From Cytophagaceae bacterium (GTDB taxonomy: Bacteria > Bacteroidota > Bacteroidia > Cytophagales > Cytophagaceae): a stretch of 64,000 bases of DNA. The position numbers and the translations under genes were made by a program. The stretch lies in contig JALONH010000008.1 of the NCBI GenBank assembly GCA_025455005.1, forward strand, positions 38,002 to 102,001, written 5' to 3'. Shown one piece after another: positions 26,421 to 36,046 of this stretch (position 1 is its first letter; each line of letters begins with the position of its first letter). Below the pieces are notes generated by a model. It ran no database searches, had not been told where the DNA came from, and saw only the letters and a program-made list of their open reading frames with translations.

Positions 26421-28289
26421 ATGAAATATGCATTTCTAATCATGTTCCTTTTCTTTACTCTACTCAATAGTTGGGGTAGTCATATTGTAGGAGGAGAATT
26501 TGAGATTTTTAAAAATCCAAGAGGTATTGCATATACCATACAACTTAATGTTTATTTTGATGAGATAAGTGCGAATGATAATTTACTTGATAGTGACAGA
26601 ACTATTATATGTGGAATTTATGAGAAGAATACTAATATTTTAGTACAAACAGTACCCCTGACGTTACAATCTGCAAATTTTATTGTTAATGCAGCCGGTG
26701 GCTGCATAGCTCCTAACAATTTACTTTTTAGAAATAAATTTTATAAAAAGACCGATTTTTTACCAAATAATCTAACATCACCTAATGGGTATTATATTAT
26801 TTGGGAACAATGCTGTAGGAATAGTAATATATACAACCTTACGTTAGGAGATTCTCAAAGTCTTACATTTTATGCGGAATTTCCTTCTACCAATATTATC
26901 AATAATACTCCTGATTTTCCGGAAATGCAAAATAGAAGTTTATGTAGAGGTCAATTAAATACCTTTGATTATTCCGGTAAAGACTCGGATGGTGATTCAT
27001 TAGTTTATTATTTAACTAATCCACTAAATAGATCTATTTTCTCTCCCGGAGGAGATCAAGATGGGGGGTATTATCAGTATTCTGCTCCTTATATGCCTGT
27101 CATTTGGGCTAGTGGTTATTCTTCTACCAATCAAATAACCGGTTCGGTTACTTTAGCTATTGATAGACATTCCGGTGTGATGACTGTTAACCCCTCGACT
27201 TTAGGATTATTTGTATGGGGTGTAATGGTGGAGGAATACCGAAATGGTGTTTTATTAGGACGAGTAAAAAGAGAATTTCAAATTAAAGTAGTTGATTGCC
27301 CTCTTAATAATGCTCCGGATATTCGTTTCAGTAATACAACCTTAAGCTCCGGTGACACTATACCTATACGCTTGAAGTCAAGTCCAGCTCAATGTTATCC
27401 AATCTCTATAGCTGATATAGATGTTGCTTTATTCAATAAAACGGAATCTATTACAATAACAAAAGTACTTTCTAGTTTTCCATCTAGTATAATCAGTATA
27501 CCTTCATCTAGTACATTAACTCCCGCCCAACCGGAGTCTACAGTAAACATGTGTTTTGATCCTTGTCTTGTTTTTCAAGATGGAATAGAACGGTTTGAAC
27601 CTATAAAAATTATAATTAATGATAATAGTTGTCCTACTAAATACGATACTTTATCTTTTATTTTACACCTTTTACCTACTGATAATCATAAACCTACTAT
27701 AGTCATAGACCCGTCGGGTAATCCTAAATCCATTCGAGTAGATTCCTTACTGCGTTTCACGGTTAGGGCCAGTGATGAGGACCCTACAGACCCTCTTTCT
27801 ATTACGTTATACGGTTCAGATGGTACAAGAAATTTTTCCTTTAATAATGTTCGAGATAGTTTTTTAACAGCTAGTTCAGTGTTTACATACATGCCCTCCT
27901 GTGAGGAATTAAAAAAGGGTAGTTTTACTGTATATTTTGTAGTGGACGACGGTAATTGCGACTTAAACTCAAAAGATACTATATATCAAACAATCGTATT
28001 AGATGATAATATTAACCTATTCAATCAGGTGGTAGTTCCTAATTTATTGACGTTAAACAATGATGGTAAAAACGACGTCTTATACATTCCTAATTTACCT
28101 CCGGATAACTGTTCTGTATTTTTTAAGAATTTTAGTGTATATAACCGATGGGGAGCTCTCATTTACTCGACCGATAATCGTAATTTCGTTTGGGACCCTA
28201 ATGGTTTATCGGAAGGTATCTACTATTATGCGTTGGATTTAAATGAAAAACAACAAAAAGGGTGGGTTCAAATTATAGGATATAAATAA
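26421..28289 (+). CDS. Surface protein with gliding-motility-type (T9SS type B) C-terminal domain
   Basis: The 622 residues begin with a signal peptide ending near NSWG. The mature N-terminus SHIVGGEFEI is a motif seen in many Bacteroidota surface proteins. A second conserved piece is KDSDGDSLVYYL. Further beta-sandwich-like segments follow (VRASDEDPTDPLSITL). The C-terminal domain NLLTLNNDGKNDVLYIPNL, FSVYNRWGALIYST and SEGIYYYALDL marks export and sorting through the type IX system, type B. It is a single gene with a strong terminator and looks like a paralogue of the protein at 45772. Confidence 0.9.
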   Translation: MKYAFLIMFLFFTLLNSWGSHIVGGEFEIFKNPRGIAYTIQLNVYFDEISANDNLLDSDRTIICGIYEKNTNILVQTVPLTLQSANFIVNAAGGCIAPNNLLFRNKFYKKTDFLPNNLTSPNGYYIIWEQCCRNSNIYNLTLGDSQSLTFYAEFPSTNIINNTPDFPEMQNRSLCRGQLNTFDYSGKDSDGDSLVYYLTNPLNRSIFSPGGDQDGGYYQYSAPYMPVIWASGYSSTNQITGSVTLAIDRHSGVMTVNPSTLGLFVWGVMVEEYRNGVLLGRVKREFQIKVVDCPLNNAPDIRFSNTTLSSGDTIPIRLKSSPAQCYPISIADIDVALFNKTESITITKVLSSFPSSIISIPSSSTLTPAQPESTVNMCFDPCLVFQDGIERFEPIKIIINDNSCPTKYDTLSFILHLLPTDNHKPTIVIDPSGNPKSIRVDSLLRFTVRASDEDPTDPLSITLYGSDGTRNFSFNNVRDSFLTASSVFTYMPSCEELKKGSFTVYFVVDDGNCDLNSKDTIYQTIVLDDNINLFNQVVVPNLLTLNNDGKNDVLYIPNLPPDNCSVFFKNFSVYNRWGALIYSTDNRNFVWDPNGLSEGIYYYALDLNEKQQKGWVQIIGYK

Positions 28290-28312
28290 TATTTAATACT
28301 ACGTTTCTTTGT

Positions 28313-28357
28313 TTATTAGGCTGCAATACTCTGTAAAACAGCCTAATAATTTTTTTT
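28313..28357 (+). terminator. Rho-independent terminator of the surface protein gene
   Basis: TTATTAGGCTG (28313-28323) and CAGCCTAATAA (28339-28349) form an 11-bp stem with a 15-nt loop, followed by a run of eight T. Confidence 0.93.
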
Positions 28358-28359
28358 AT

Positions 28360-28389
28360 TGGAAACTTTTAAAAATATAAAAGTTTCCA
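28360..28389. promoter_or_regulatory. Candidate TetR operator: perfect 11-bp inverted repeat
   Basis: TGGAAACTTTT (28360-28370) and AAAAGTTTCCA (28379-28389) are exact complements around an 8-nt AT centre, 22 bp upstream of the tetR start. TetR-family repressors usually control their own operon through such a palindrome, so this is the likely autoregulatory site for the tetR-tolC-hlyD-RND operon. The binding is inferred. Confidence 0.75.
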
Positions 28390-28410
28390 TAGTATTGTAC
28401 TGTGAATAAT

Positions 28411-29043
28411 ATGAGTACAGCTATCATGGATATAACCACGCAACGTATCGTCGATGGGGCAGACGAGTTATTTTGGAGGTATGGTGTTAAGTCCATCACG
28501 ATGGATGATATTTCAAAGTCTATAGGAATGTCTAAAAAAACCATCTATCAACATTTTGAAGACAAAGATGCACTCGTCAATATTGTGGTGCGACAACGAT
28601 TAGATCACCAAGAAATGGAACTTCAAATGTTGCATGCTACGGCTATTGATCCAATTGACGAGATCTTAAAAATTGCTTCGCATCTGAACATCATGTTTCA
28701 AGGAATGAATCCTTCCTTGTTATTTGAAATACAAAAATACCATCCTATCGCCTACGATATTTTCTTACAACATAAAGAAGAAAAAATATTTGGGATGTTA
28801 GTAGATAATTTTCAATGGGGTAAAAAAACAGGCCTATATCGACCGGAATGCCACGTTGAGCTTTTATCAAAAATGAGATTAGATCAAGTAGAGTGGGGCT
28901 TTCGTCCGGAATTATTTAATCGATTCACACTAAGTGTTCAAGATTTACATATTCAATTAATAGAACATTACCTATATGGTATTTGTACGCTAAAAGGTCA
29001 TAAACTAATTAATAAATACAAACAAATTCAAGAGGAAGAATAA
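28411..29043 (+). CDS. TetR/AcrR family transcriptional regulator
   Basis: The 210-residue regulator has its N-terminal helix-turn-helix in YGVKSITMDDISKSIGMSKKTIYQHFEDKDALV, and the rest forms a ligand-binding helical domain. It is the first gene of an efflux operon and is preceded by a perfect palindrome, so it most likely represses the pump until a ligand binds. ATG 28411 (MSTAIMD) is chosen. A GTG at 28402 and a further ATG at 28426 are possible. Confidence 0.93.
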   Translation: MSTAIMDITTQRIVDGADELFWRYGVKSITMDDISKSIGMSKKTIYQHFEDKDALVNIVVRQRLDHQEMELQMLHATAIDPIDEILKIASHLNIMFQGMNPSLLFEIQKYHPIAYDIFLQHKEEKIFGMLVDNFQWGKKTGLYRPECHVELLSKMRLDQVEWGFRPELFNRFTLSVQDLHIQLIEHYLYGICTLKGHKLINKYKQIQEEE

Positions 29044-29067
29044 ACAACACTATTGCACACAACTATT

Positions 29068-30459
29068 ATGAGAACAACTAAATGGAGTATTCTAGTATTA
29101 CTTTTGGTCCATGTGACAACGTTATTTGGTCAAAGTGTTTCAGAATCGTTTACATTGGATCAATGTATTCAATATGCCTTCAGTAATCAAACTGAAATTA
29201 AAAATGCAGAACTGAATCAACAAATAGCAGCACTAAAAGTGAAAGAAGTTTTTGGTATTGGTTTGCCACAAATAAGTGGAGAAGCTACTACCATGTACAA
29301 TGTTCAACTTAAGCCCTTGTTCTTAACCAACGAACAAGCATCTGGATTTTTGCCACCCGGTTCAATACCTGCCACCGCAAACCCTAAAGATGTAGTAGCA
29401 CTTCCGAATTTATTCCAATTAAAAAGTATGAACGATGTAAGTTTGAATGCAACTCAATTGCTATTTAGTGGATCCTATTTAATAGGCTTACAGGCTTCTA
29501 AAGTATACACCGAATTATCTTCTAAAGCTACAACTCAAACTAAAATTCAAACTGCAGAAAAAATAACAAAAGCATATTATCTGGAATTAATCAATGAGTA
29601 TCGATTGGAGCTTTTAAACAGCAACATAAATCGCTTAGATACTATGTTATTTCATATGAAAGAAATGAATAAAGCCGGTTTTGTAGAAGCTATAGACGTT
29701 AGTCGTATCGAAGTAGCGTATAACAATTTAGTCACCGAACGGGGTAATGTTAAAAATATTATGACGGTATCTAACCTGTTACTAAAGTACCAGATGGGCT
29801 ATCCAATGGAAAAAGAGATTATTTTAACCGGAGATATTAAGGATTTAGAATCTCGTTTTCAATCAATTCAATTTGTAGGTGCCGGTGCTTACGATTATAA
29901 CAAACGAATAGAGTACTCGTTGTTACAAACACAACAACGTTTACAAACCTTGAATTTTAATAATGCTAAAGCGGCCAGTTACCCTACCTTAGTTGCTTTT
30001 GGAACGGCCGGTATGGTTACCTCTACAAACGACTATTGGAAATTGTATTCTTCTAAATATTATGGTTATGGTTTCATAGGTGCGAAACTTTCTGTTCCTA
30101 TTTTCAGCGGATTAACACGCTATGCTCAACAGCAACAAGCAAAATTAGAAATTTTAAAAGTAGACAATCAAGTTATACAATTGCAACAAGTAATAGACCT
30201 ACAAATACAACAAACACAAGCTATCTTAAAAAATAACGTTGAGTCTATTCGTTCCCAAAGAACAAATATGGATTTAGCCCAAGAAGTAGTGAAGGTATCA
30301 CGCGCAAAATATGAAGCCGGTGTTGGTTCTAATTTAGAAGTAGTGGACGCTGAAAACTCCTATAAAGAGGCGCAAACAAATTACTTTAACAAAGTGTACG
30401 ATGCATTAGTAGCACTTATTGACTATCAAGTTGCAACCGGAACACTCTACACAGAATAA
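29068..30459 (+). CDS. TolC family outer-membrane efflux channel
   Basis: The 463-residue protein has a signal peptide (MRTTKWSILVLLLVHVTTLFGQ). The mature protein shows the duplicated TolC coiled-coil pattern, including FTLDQCIQYAFSNQTEIKNAELN at the start and ILKNNVESIRSQRTN, SRAKYEAGVGSNLEVVDAENSYKEAQTNYFNKVYDALVALI near the end. It forms the outer-membrane exit duct for the RND pump encoded downstream. The ATG 29068 is preferred over an upstream TTG (29053). It is the second gene of the operon, 24 nt after tetR. Confidence 0.95.
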   Translation: MRTTKWSILVLLLVHVTTLFGQSVSESFTLDQCIQYAFSNQTEIKNAELNQQIAALKVKEVFGIGLPQISGEATTMYNVQLKPLFLTNEQASGFLPPGSIPATANPKDVVALPNLFQLKSMNDVSLNATQLLFSGSYLIGLQASKVYTELSSKATTQTKIQTAEKITKAYYLELINEYRLELLNSNINRLDTMLFHMKEMNKAGFVEAIDVSRIEVAYNNLVTERGNVKNIMTVSNLLLKYQMGYPMEKEIILTGDIKDLESRFQSIQFVGAGAYDYNKRIEYSLLQTQQRLQTLNFNNAKAASYPTLVAFGTAGMVTSTNDYWKLYSSKYYGYGFIGAKLSVPIFSGLTRYAQQQQAKLEILKVDNQVIQLQQVIDLQIQQTQAILKNNVESIRSQRTNMDLAQEVVKVSRAKYEAGVGSNLEVVDAENSYKEAQTNYFNKVYDALVALIDYQVATGTLYTE

Positions 30460-30488
30460 TATAACTACGATTTAACACATACACAACT

Positions 30489-31598
30489 ATGAAAAACAAT
30501 TTTATTCAAGCCTTATTGTTACTCGTTTGGGTAGCTACCGCTTGTTCTTCTTCGGATGAAAAATTAGCACGCTTAGAATCTTTAAAAAGTGAATACGAAG
30601 CTTTAGGTAAAGAAATAAAAACCTTAGAAGCTGAAATAGCAGAGGCGGATACCTCTTCCAAAGAAAGTAAAGCAATTAAAGTTGCCATCGAACAAATTAA
30701 AGCAATGCCCTTTACTCATTATTTAGAAGTTCAAGGAAAAATTGATTCTGATAAAAATATCGTATTAACTTCTGCGATGGGGGGTGAAGTAAAAGGGATA
30801 TATGTGGTAAAAGGCCAAACAGTAAAAAAAGGGGAGTTATTAGCAAAAACAGACGACGTAACCATTGTTAAAAATCTAGAACAATTAGATAAAAATCTAG
30901 AATTAGCGACTCAAGTATACGAAAAACAAAAAGCTTTGTGGGATCAAAAAATAGGTACAGAAATTCAGTATTTACAAGCTAAAATCAATAAAGAATCCTT
31001 GGAAAAAAATAGATTAATATTAATAGAACAATTGGATAAAACTAGAATCAAAGCACCTTTTGCTGGAGTAGTAGATGAGATATTTACAAAACAAGGAGAA
31101 ATGTTGGCTCCCGGAGTACCTGCATTTCGCTTATTTAATACAGACGCAATTAAATTAGTAACAGATGTTTCAGAATCCTATATCGCTAAGTTGAAAGTAG
31201 GCCAAGATGCAATCGTTACTTTTCCGGATTTGAAACAAGAAATAAAATCAAAAGTTACTGTAGTAGGGGATGTTATTAATCCTGTTAATCGTACTGTGAA
31301 TGTAGAGTTATCTATTCAACAAGATAAAAATAAATATAAAGCAAACATGATCTCTTACATTAAAATAAAAGATTATTACACCTCCTCTGCTTTTACAGTG
31401 CCGGTGAATGTAATTCAAAAAAATGGTGAAGAGACTTATGTGTATATCGCTGAAAATGGTGTGGCAAAGAAAACAAAAGTGGTTTTAGGTAAAGTATTCG
31501 CCAATAGACAAGAAGTACTGGAAGGTTTAACGGAAGGTATGAAAGTTATTACTGTTGGTTATCAAGATTTAGTAGATGGTCAAGAAATCGCCTTATAA
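30489..31598 (+). CDS. RND efflux periplasmic adaptor (HlyD/MFP family) lipoprotein
   Basis: The 369-residue protein has a lipoprotein signal (LLLLVWVATACSSS, Cys19). A coiled coil follows (SLKSEYEALGKEIKTLEAEI), then lipoyl/barrel halves with MGGEVKGIYVVKGQTVKKGELLAKTDD and TRIKAPFAGVVDEIFTKQGEMLAPG, and a membrane-proximal domain. It connects the inner-membrane pump to the TolC channel. Operon spacing is short: 29 nt after tolC and 11 nt before the pump gene. Confidence 0.95.
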   Translation: MKNNFIQALLLLVWVATACSSSDEKLARLESLKSEYEALGKEIKTLEAEIAEADTSSKESKAIKVAIEQIKAMPFTHYLEVQGKIDSDKNIVLTSAMGGEVKGIYVVKGQTVKKGELLAKTDDVTIVKNLEQLDKNLELATQVYEKQKALWDQKIGTEIQYLQAKINKESLEKNRLILIEQLDKTRIKAPFAGVVDEIFTKQGEMLAPGVPAFRLFNTDAIKLVTDVSESYIAKLKVGQDAIVTFPDLKQEIKSKVTVVGDVINPVNRTVNVELSIQQDKNKYKANMISYIKIKDYYTSSAFTVPVNVIQKNGEETYVYIAENGVAKKTKVVLGKVFANRQEVLEGLTEGMKVITVGYQDLVDGQEIAL

Positions 31599-31609
31599 AT
31601 AGTATAGGT

Positions 31610-34600
31610 ATGAAAGAATTTAAACTTAGTAGTTGGTCTATAGATAATAAAACAAGTATTTATGTACTTACCGTTATTATTTCTATAGCTGGATTAATGT
31701 CGTATTTCAGTTTGCCAAAAGAGCAATTTCCAGAAATCGTATTTCCACAAATGTACGTCGCTACCATTTACCCGGGTACATCACCGGATAACATGGAAAA
31801 ACTTGTTACGAAACATATAGAAAAACAAGTTAAAGGTATTGCAGGGGTTAAAAAAATAACCAGTAATTCCATACAAGATTTTTCTAGTGTAATAGTTGAA
31901 TTTAATACGGATGTAGATGTAAATGTTGCGCGTCAAAAAGTAAAAGATGCTGTAGATCAAGCAAAAAATGATTTACCGAAAGATTTACCTGATGACCCTC
32001 AAGTTATAGAGGTAGACGTATCGCAATTACCTATCATGTCGGTAAACTTATCCGGTGACTTTGAATTAAGTCAGTTGAAGAAGTTTGCGGATGAAATGAA
32101 AGATCAGATAGAATCCATGAAGGAAATTCGTCGTGTGGATATTGTGGGAGCTCCTGAAAGAGAGATTCAAGTGAATATTGATAAGTTTAAAATGGAAGCC
32201 GCAAATGTGACGCTTAGAGACGTTGAAAGTGCGATTGCTTATCAAAACATGACAATCTCCGGTGGTTCTATTAAAATGGATGGTGTAAAACGGAATATTA
32301 CTATTTCCGGAGAGTTTTCAAAAGTACAAGAATTAGATCGTTTGCTCATCCGTTCCCAGTCCGGAGCTAAAGTCTATTTATCAGAAATTGTAGAAGAAGG
32401 TGGTGTAAAAGATACCTATAAAGAAGCTGAAAGTTATGCAAGACTGAATGGTAAAAATGTTATTACATTAAATATCATTAAACGTAGTGGTGAAAACCTG
32501 ATTGATGCGTCAGATAAGATTACGGAATTAATAGAAACGTTACAAAAGGAAAAGTTACCGGACGGATTAAAAATTACTATAACGGGTGATCAATCCGTCA
32601 ACACTAGAGTGACACTTCACGACTTAGTAAATACCATCATTATCGGGTTTATATTAGTTGTATTAATTCTAATGTTTTTTATGGGTACAACCAACGCTAT
32701 TTTTGTTGGTTTGTCTGTACCACTATCCATGGCGATCGCCTTTTTAGTAATGCCTTCCTTAGGATTTACATTAAACATGATTGTGTTATTCTCTTTCATT
32801 TTAGCTCTGGGGATTGTAGTGGATGATGCTATTGTAGTGATAGAAAATACACACCGAATTTTCGATAATGGTAAAGTTCCCATTAAGCAAGCCGCAAAAC
32901 AAGCGACCGGTGAAGTCTTCTTACCGGTGTTTTCCGGTACGTTGACAACGCTGGCTCCTTTTATACCTTTAGCCTTTTGGCCGGGAGTAATCGGTGAGTT
33001 TATGTTCTTCTTGCCTATTACATTAATTGTTACCTTATTAGCTTCTCTATTAGTTGCCTATATTATCAATCCGGTTTTTGCCGTAGATTTTATGAAACCT
33101 CATACTAATGATGGTTCGCATAAACGTATAACAAAAGGATTTAAAATTACAGCTGCTATTTTTGCGGTCTTAGCTATATTATTTTATCTCGCCTCCAATG
33201 TTGGAATGGGTAACTTCACTATTACTTTATTTGCACTTTACGCGTTAAATAAATTTGTTCTATTAGATGTTATTCAAAATTTTCAGGAAAAACAATGGCC
33301 TAAAGTACAAGTGTTATATGAGGGTATATTAGGTTGGTGTATTAAAGGAACACGTCCTTTTATTCTTTTAGGTAGCGTAGTGGTGTTATTATTCTTCTCC
33401 TTTTGGTTTATTGGTGTTCGTCAACCTAATGTAGTTTTCTTCCCTGAAAGTGATCCTAATTTTATCTTTACCTATATTGCCTTACCTGTAGGGACCGATC
33501 AAGCGTATACTGATTCCATAACGAAAGAAGTAGAAAATAGGATAATAAAGGTTGTAAAGTTAGATAATCCTATCGTTACTTCTATCATATCGAATGTGGC
33601 AATTGGAGCGGGTGATGCGAGTGAACCCGATTTAAATGCGTCGCCTCATAAAGGTAAAGTAACGGTCGCCTTTGTGGAGTTTGCTAAACGAAAAGGAGAA
33701 TCAACACGAGCCTATTTAGATTTAATTCGTAGTGCTGTAAAAGGTATACCGGGTGTTCAAATAACGGTTGAACAAGAAAAAGGGGGTCCTCCCACAGGTA
33801 AGCCTATTAATATCGAATTAATCGGTGATGATTATAAGGACTTAATTGCAGAATCTGAACGTTTGAAATCCTTTATATTGGGCTTAGGTATTGAAGGTAT
33901 TGAAGAATTGAAAACGGATTTAGTTAAGAATAAACCGGAAATCGTAATTGAAATCGATAAAGAAAAAGCGAATGCTGAAGGTATTTCCATTGCACAAATC
34001 GGTATGGATTTACGTTATGCTGTTTTTGGTAAAGATGTTTCCAAGTTCAGAGATGCCAATGATGAATATGATATTGAATTAAGGTTTACAGAAGATCAAC
34101 GGTCAAATATTGAATCTTTATTAAATACTCGGATCACTTATCGGGATATGAACATGGGGGGGATGATTCGTCAGATTCCTTTATCTTCTGTTGCAACCGT
34201 TCGTTATGGAAATTCGTTTGGTGGTATTAAACGTAAAAACCAAAAACGAATGATTACTTTATATTCTAATGTTCTAAATGGATATAATGCTAATGAGATC
34301 AATGAGGCCATTCGGTCGAATATGGATGCGTTCAATCCGATCAATGGTGTAATCGTTCAACAAACGGGAGAGCAAGAAGAACAAAAAGAAACGGGCATCT
34401 TTTTAATGACTGCATTAGTCACATCATTAATGTTGATATTCTTTATTTTGGTAACACAATTTAATTCTGTTTCAAAACCAATTCTAATACTAAGTGAAAT
34501 TGTATTCAGTGTAATCGGTGTATTATTAGGTTTTGGTCTATTTAAAATGGATATCTCCATTATTATGACAGGAATTGGAATTGTAGCACTGGCCGGTATC

Positions 34601-34978
34601 GTTGTTCGAAATGGGATTATATTAGTAGAATTTACTGATGAATTAATGCTTCAAGGGTATGAATTAAAGCAAGCTATTGTTCAAGCCGGAAAGATAAGAA
34701 TGACACCTGTAATGCTTACGGCTGCCTCTACTATATTAGGGTTGATTCCACTAGCTGTAGGTTTAAACATAGATTTTGTTAAACTCTTTTCGGAATTGAA
34801 TCCTCATATTTTCTTTGGTGGAGATAGCGTAGCTTTCTGGGGGCCCTTATCGTGGACAATGATATTTGGTTTATTGTTTGCCACTTTCCTTACCTTAATT
34901 CTAGTACCGATGATGTATTATATTAATTATAAAGTATCTCGTAAAATTAAAGGTTGGTTTGGAGTACGTCCGGAATAG
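31610..34978 (+). CDS. RND family efflux pump permease (HAE1-like)
   Basis: The 1122-residue inner-membrane pump has the usual 12-helix, two-loop design. Family motifs are the N-terminal LPKEQFPEIVFPQ with TIYPGTSP, the helix-4 sequence LGIVVDDAIVVIENTHR with paired aspartates of the proton relay, and GIVVRNGIILVEFTDEL in the second half. Two extra hydrophobic stretches lie between about residues 500 and 620. It is driven by protons and exports unknown substrates, probably lipophilic. It is the last gene of the operon, followed by a hairpin and a terminator. Confidence 0.95.
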   Translation: MKEFKLSSWSIDNKTSIYVLTVIISIAGLMSYFSLPKEQFPEIVFPQMYVATIYPGTSPDNMEKLVTKHIEKQVKGIAGVKKITSNSIQDFSSVIVEFNTDVDVNVARQKVKDAVDQAKNDLPKDLPDDPQVIEVDVSQLPIMSVNLSGDFELSQLKKFADEMKDQIESMKEIRRVDIVGAPEREIQVNIDKFKMEAANVTLRDVESAIAYQNMTISGGSIKMDGVKRNITISGEFSKVQELDRLLIRSQSGAKVYLSEIVEEGGVKDTYKEAESYARLNGKNVITLNIIKRSGENLIDASDKITELIETLQKEKLPDGLKITITGDQSVNTRVTLHDLVNTIIIGFILVVLILMFFMGTTNAIFVGLSVPLSMAIAFLVMPSLGFTLNMIVLFSFILALGIVVDDAIVVIENTHRIFDNGKVPIKQAAKQATGEVFLPVFSGTLTTLAPFIPLAFWPGVIGEFMFFLPITLIVTLLASLLVAYIINPVFAVDFMKPHTNDGSHKRITKGFKITAAIFAVLAILFYLASNVGMGNFTITLFALYALNKFVLLDVIQNFQEKQWPKVQVLYEGILGWCIKGTRPFILLGSVVVLLFFSFWFIGVRQPNVVFFPESDPNFIFTYIALPVGTDQAYTDSITKEVENRIIKVVKLDNPIVTSIISNVAIGAGDASEPDLNASPHKGKVTVAFVEFAKRKGESTRAYLDLIRSAVKGIPGVQITVEQEKGGPPTGKPINIELIGDDYKDLIAESERLKSFILGLGIEGIEELKTDLVKNKPEIVIEIDKEKANAEGISIAQIGMDLRYAVFGKDVSKFRDANDEYDIELRFTEDQRSNIESLLNTRITYRDMNMGGMIRQIPLSSVATVRYGNSFGGIKRKNQKRMITLYSNVLNGYNANEINEAIRSNMDAFNPINGVIVQQTGEQEEQKETGIFLMTALVTSLMLIFFILVTQFNSVSKPILILSEIVFSVIGVLLGFGLFKMDISIIMTGIGIVALAGIVVRNGIILVEFTDELMLQGYELKQAIVQAGKIRMTPVMLTAASTILGLIPLAVGLNIDFVKLFSELNPHIFFGGDSVAFWGPLSWTMIFGLLFATFLTLILVPMMYYINYKVSRKIKGWFGVRPE

Positions 34979-34993
34979 GACAATCTGTTATTC

Positions 34994-35028
34994 AACGTCG
35001 TTTAGTCAGATTTTAACTAAACGACGTT
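34994..35028 (+). repeat. 13-bp perfect hairpin after the RND gene, no T-run
   Basis: AACGTCGTTTAGT (34994-35006) and ACTAAACGACGTT (35016-35028) are exact complements with a 9-nt loop. It lies 15 nt after the stop codon and 15 nt before the real terminator, without a U-tract. It may stabilise the 3' end of the efflux mRNA. Confidence 0.6.
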
Positions 35029-35043
35029 AGATAGAGTATTCAA

Positions 35044-35078
35044 AAAAAAACCACACATGTATCATGTGTGGTTTTTTT
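35044..35078. terminator. Bidirectional terminator between the RND operon and the amidase gene
   Basis: A7 followed by CCACACATG (35044-35059) and CATGTGTGG followed by T7 (35063-35078), with a 3-nt loop, suit termination from both sides. Confidence 0.93.
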
Positions 35079-35082
35079 ATTA

Positions 35083-35958
35083 TTATTCAGCATCATCAAT
35101 AAATCGTTTTTGAATAGGAGCATAAGAGTCGATGCGACGATCTCTCAGGAACGGCCAGTGTGTTCGATAGTAATCACTTTGAATCATATCTAATGTGACT
35201 ACTTTAATATCTTCTTCTACATGAGGTGCTTGATATAATAAACGCCCCTGAGCATTACTTACAAATGAGCCTCCCCAAAATTGCATATCTCCTTCCACAC
35301 CGGTTCGGTTCACCGATACTACAGGTACACCATTGGCTACAGAATGCGAACGTTGTATCGTTTGCCAAGCATTATATTGATCTGTATTTACTTCTTCTGT
35401 TTGATGTTGTGCCCATCCTATAGCGGTAGGGTAAAATAATATTTCTGCCCCCATTAAGCTCGTAATGCGTGCAGCCTCCGGATACCATTGGTCCCAACAA
35501 ATTAATACGCCTATAGTGGCGAATTTCGTTTTAAAAACTTTATAGCCTAAATCTCCAGGTGTAAAATAAAATTTTTCATAATAACCCGGATCATCAGGTA
35601 TATGCATCTTTCGATACTTACCTAAATAGGCACCGTCTGCATCCAAAACAGCGGTTGTATTGTGATATAACCCTTCCGCTCTTTTTTCAAAGAGAGAGGC
35701 TATAAGAACAACACCCAATTCTTTCGCTAATAAAGATAAACGTTCAGTAGACGGACCCGGTATAGCTTCGGCTAAAGAAAAGTTATCGTATGATTCTACA
35801 TCGCAGAAATACAACGAACGAAATAACTCTTGTAAGCATATAATTTGCGCACCTTGAGCAGCTGCCGCTCGAATCCCGGATTCTGTTTTGGACATATTTT
35901 CAGAAACATCCGCACTACAACTGAGTTGAACTAATCCAACTTGAATTTTTCTTTCCAA
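35083..35958 (-). CDS. aguB: N-carbamoylputrescine amidase (carbon-nitrogen hydrolase)
   Basis: Hydrolyses N-carbamoylputrescine to putrescine, the last step of the agmatine route. The start is the TTG at 35958 (MERKIQVGLVQLSC), because a perfect promoter at 35981-36012 puts the transcript start near 35976, downstream of the TTG that would open the longer frame (35997). The 291 residues contain the nitrilase triad: Glu in IICLQELFRS, Lys in GKYRKMHIPDDPGYYEKFYF and Cys in VLICWDQWYPEAAR. The tryptophan-rich GWAQHQ and the DQYNAWQTIQRSH segment are typical of AguB. No agmatine deiminase is nearby. Confidence 0.9.
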   Translation of the reverse strand: MERKIQVGLVQLSCSADVSENMSKTESGIRAAAAQGAQIICLQELFRSLYFCDVESYDNFSLAEAIPGPSTERLSLLAKELGVVLIASLFEKRAEGLYHNTTAVLDADGAYLGKYRKMHIPDDPGYYEKFYFTPGDLGYKVFKTKFATIGVLICWDQWYPEAARITSLMGAEILFYPTAIGWAQHQTEEVNTDQYNAWQTIQRSHSVANGVPVVSVNRTGVEGDMQFWGGSFVSNAQGRLLYQAPHVEEDIKVVTLDMIQSDYYRTHWPFLRDRRIDSYAPIQKRFIDDAE

Positions 35959-35980
35959 AATGTGTAAAGGTTTAGTCTGA

Positions 35981-36012
35981 CAAAAGTAATAGTACAAGGG
36001 CTTAAATACAAA
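35981..36012 (-). promoter_or_regulatory. Consensus Bacteroidota promoter of aguB
   Basis: The minus strand carries TTTG (36009-36012), a 20-nt spacer and TACTTTTG (35981-35988), the best -33/-7 pair in the window. It shows that the amidase uses a TTG start at 35958. Confidence 0.8.
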
Positions 36013-36046
36013 CGACTAGACTCAAAAAAATACGAGATGTATATTA

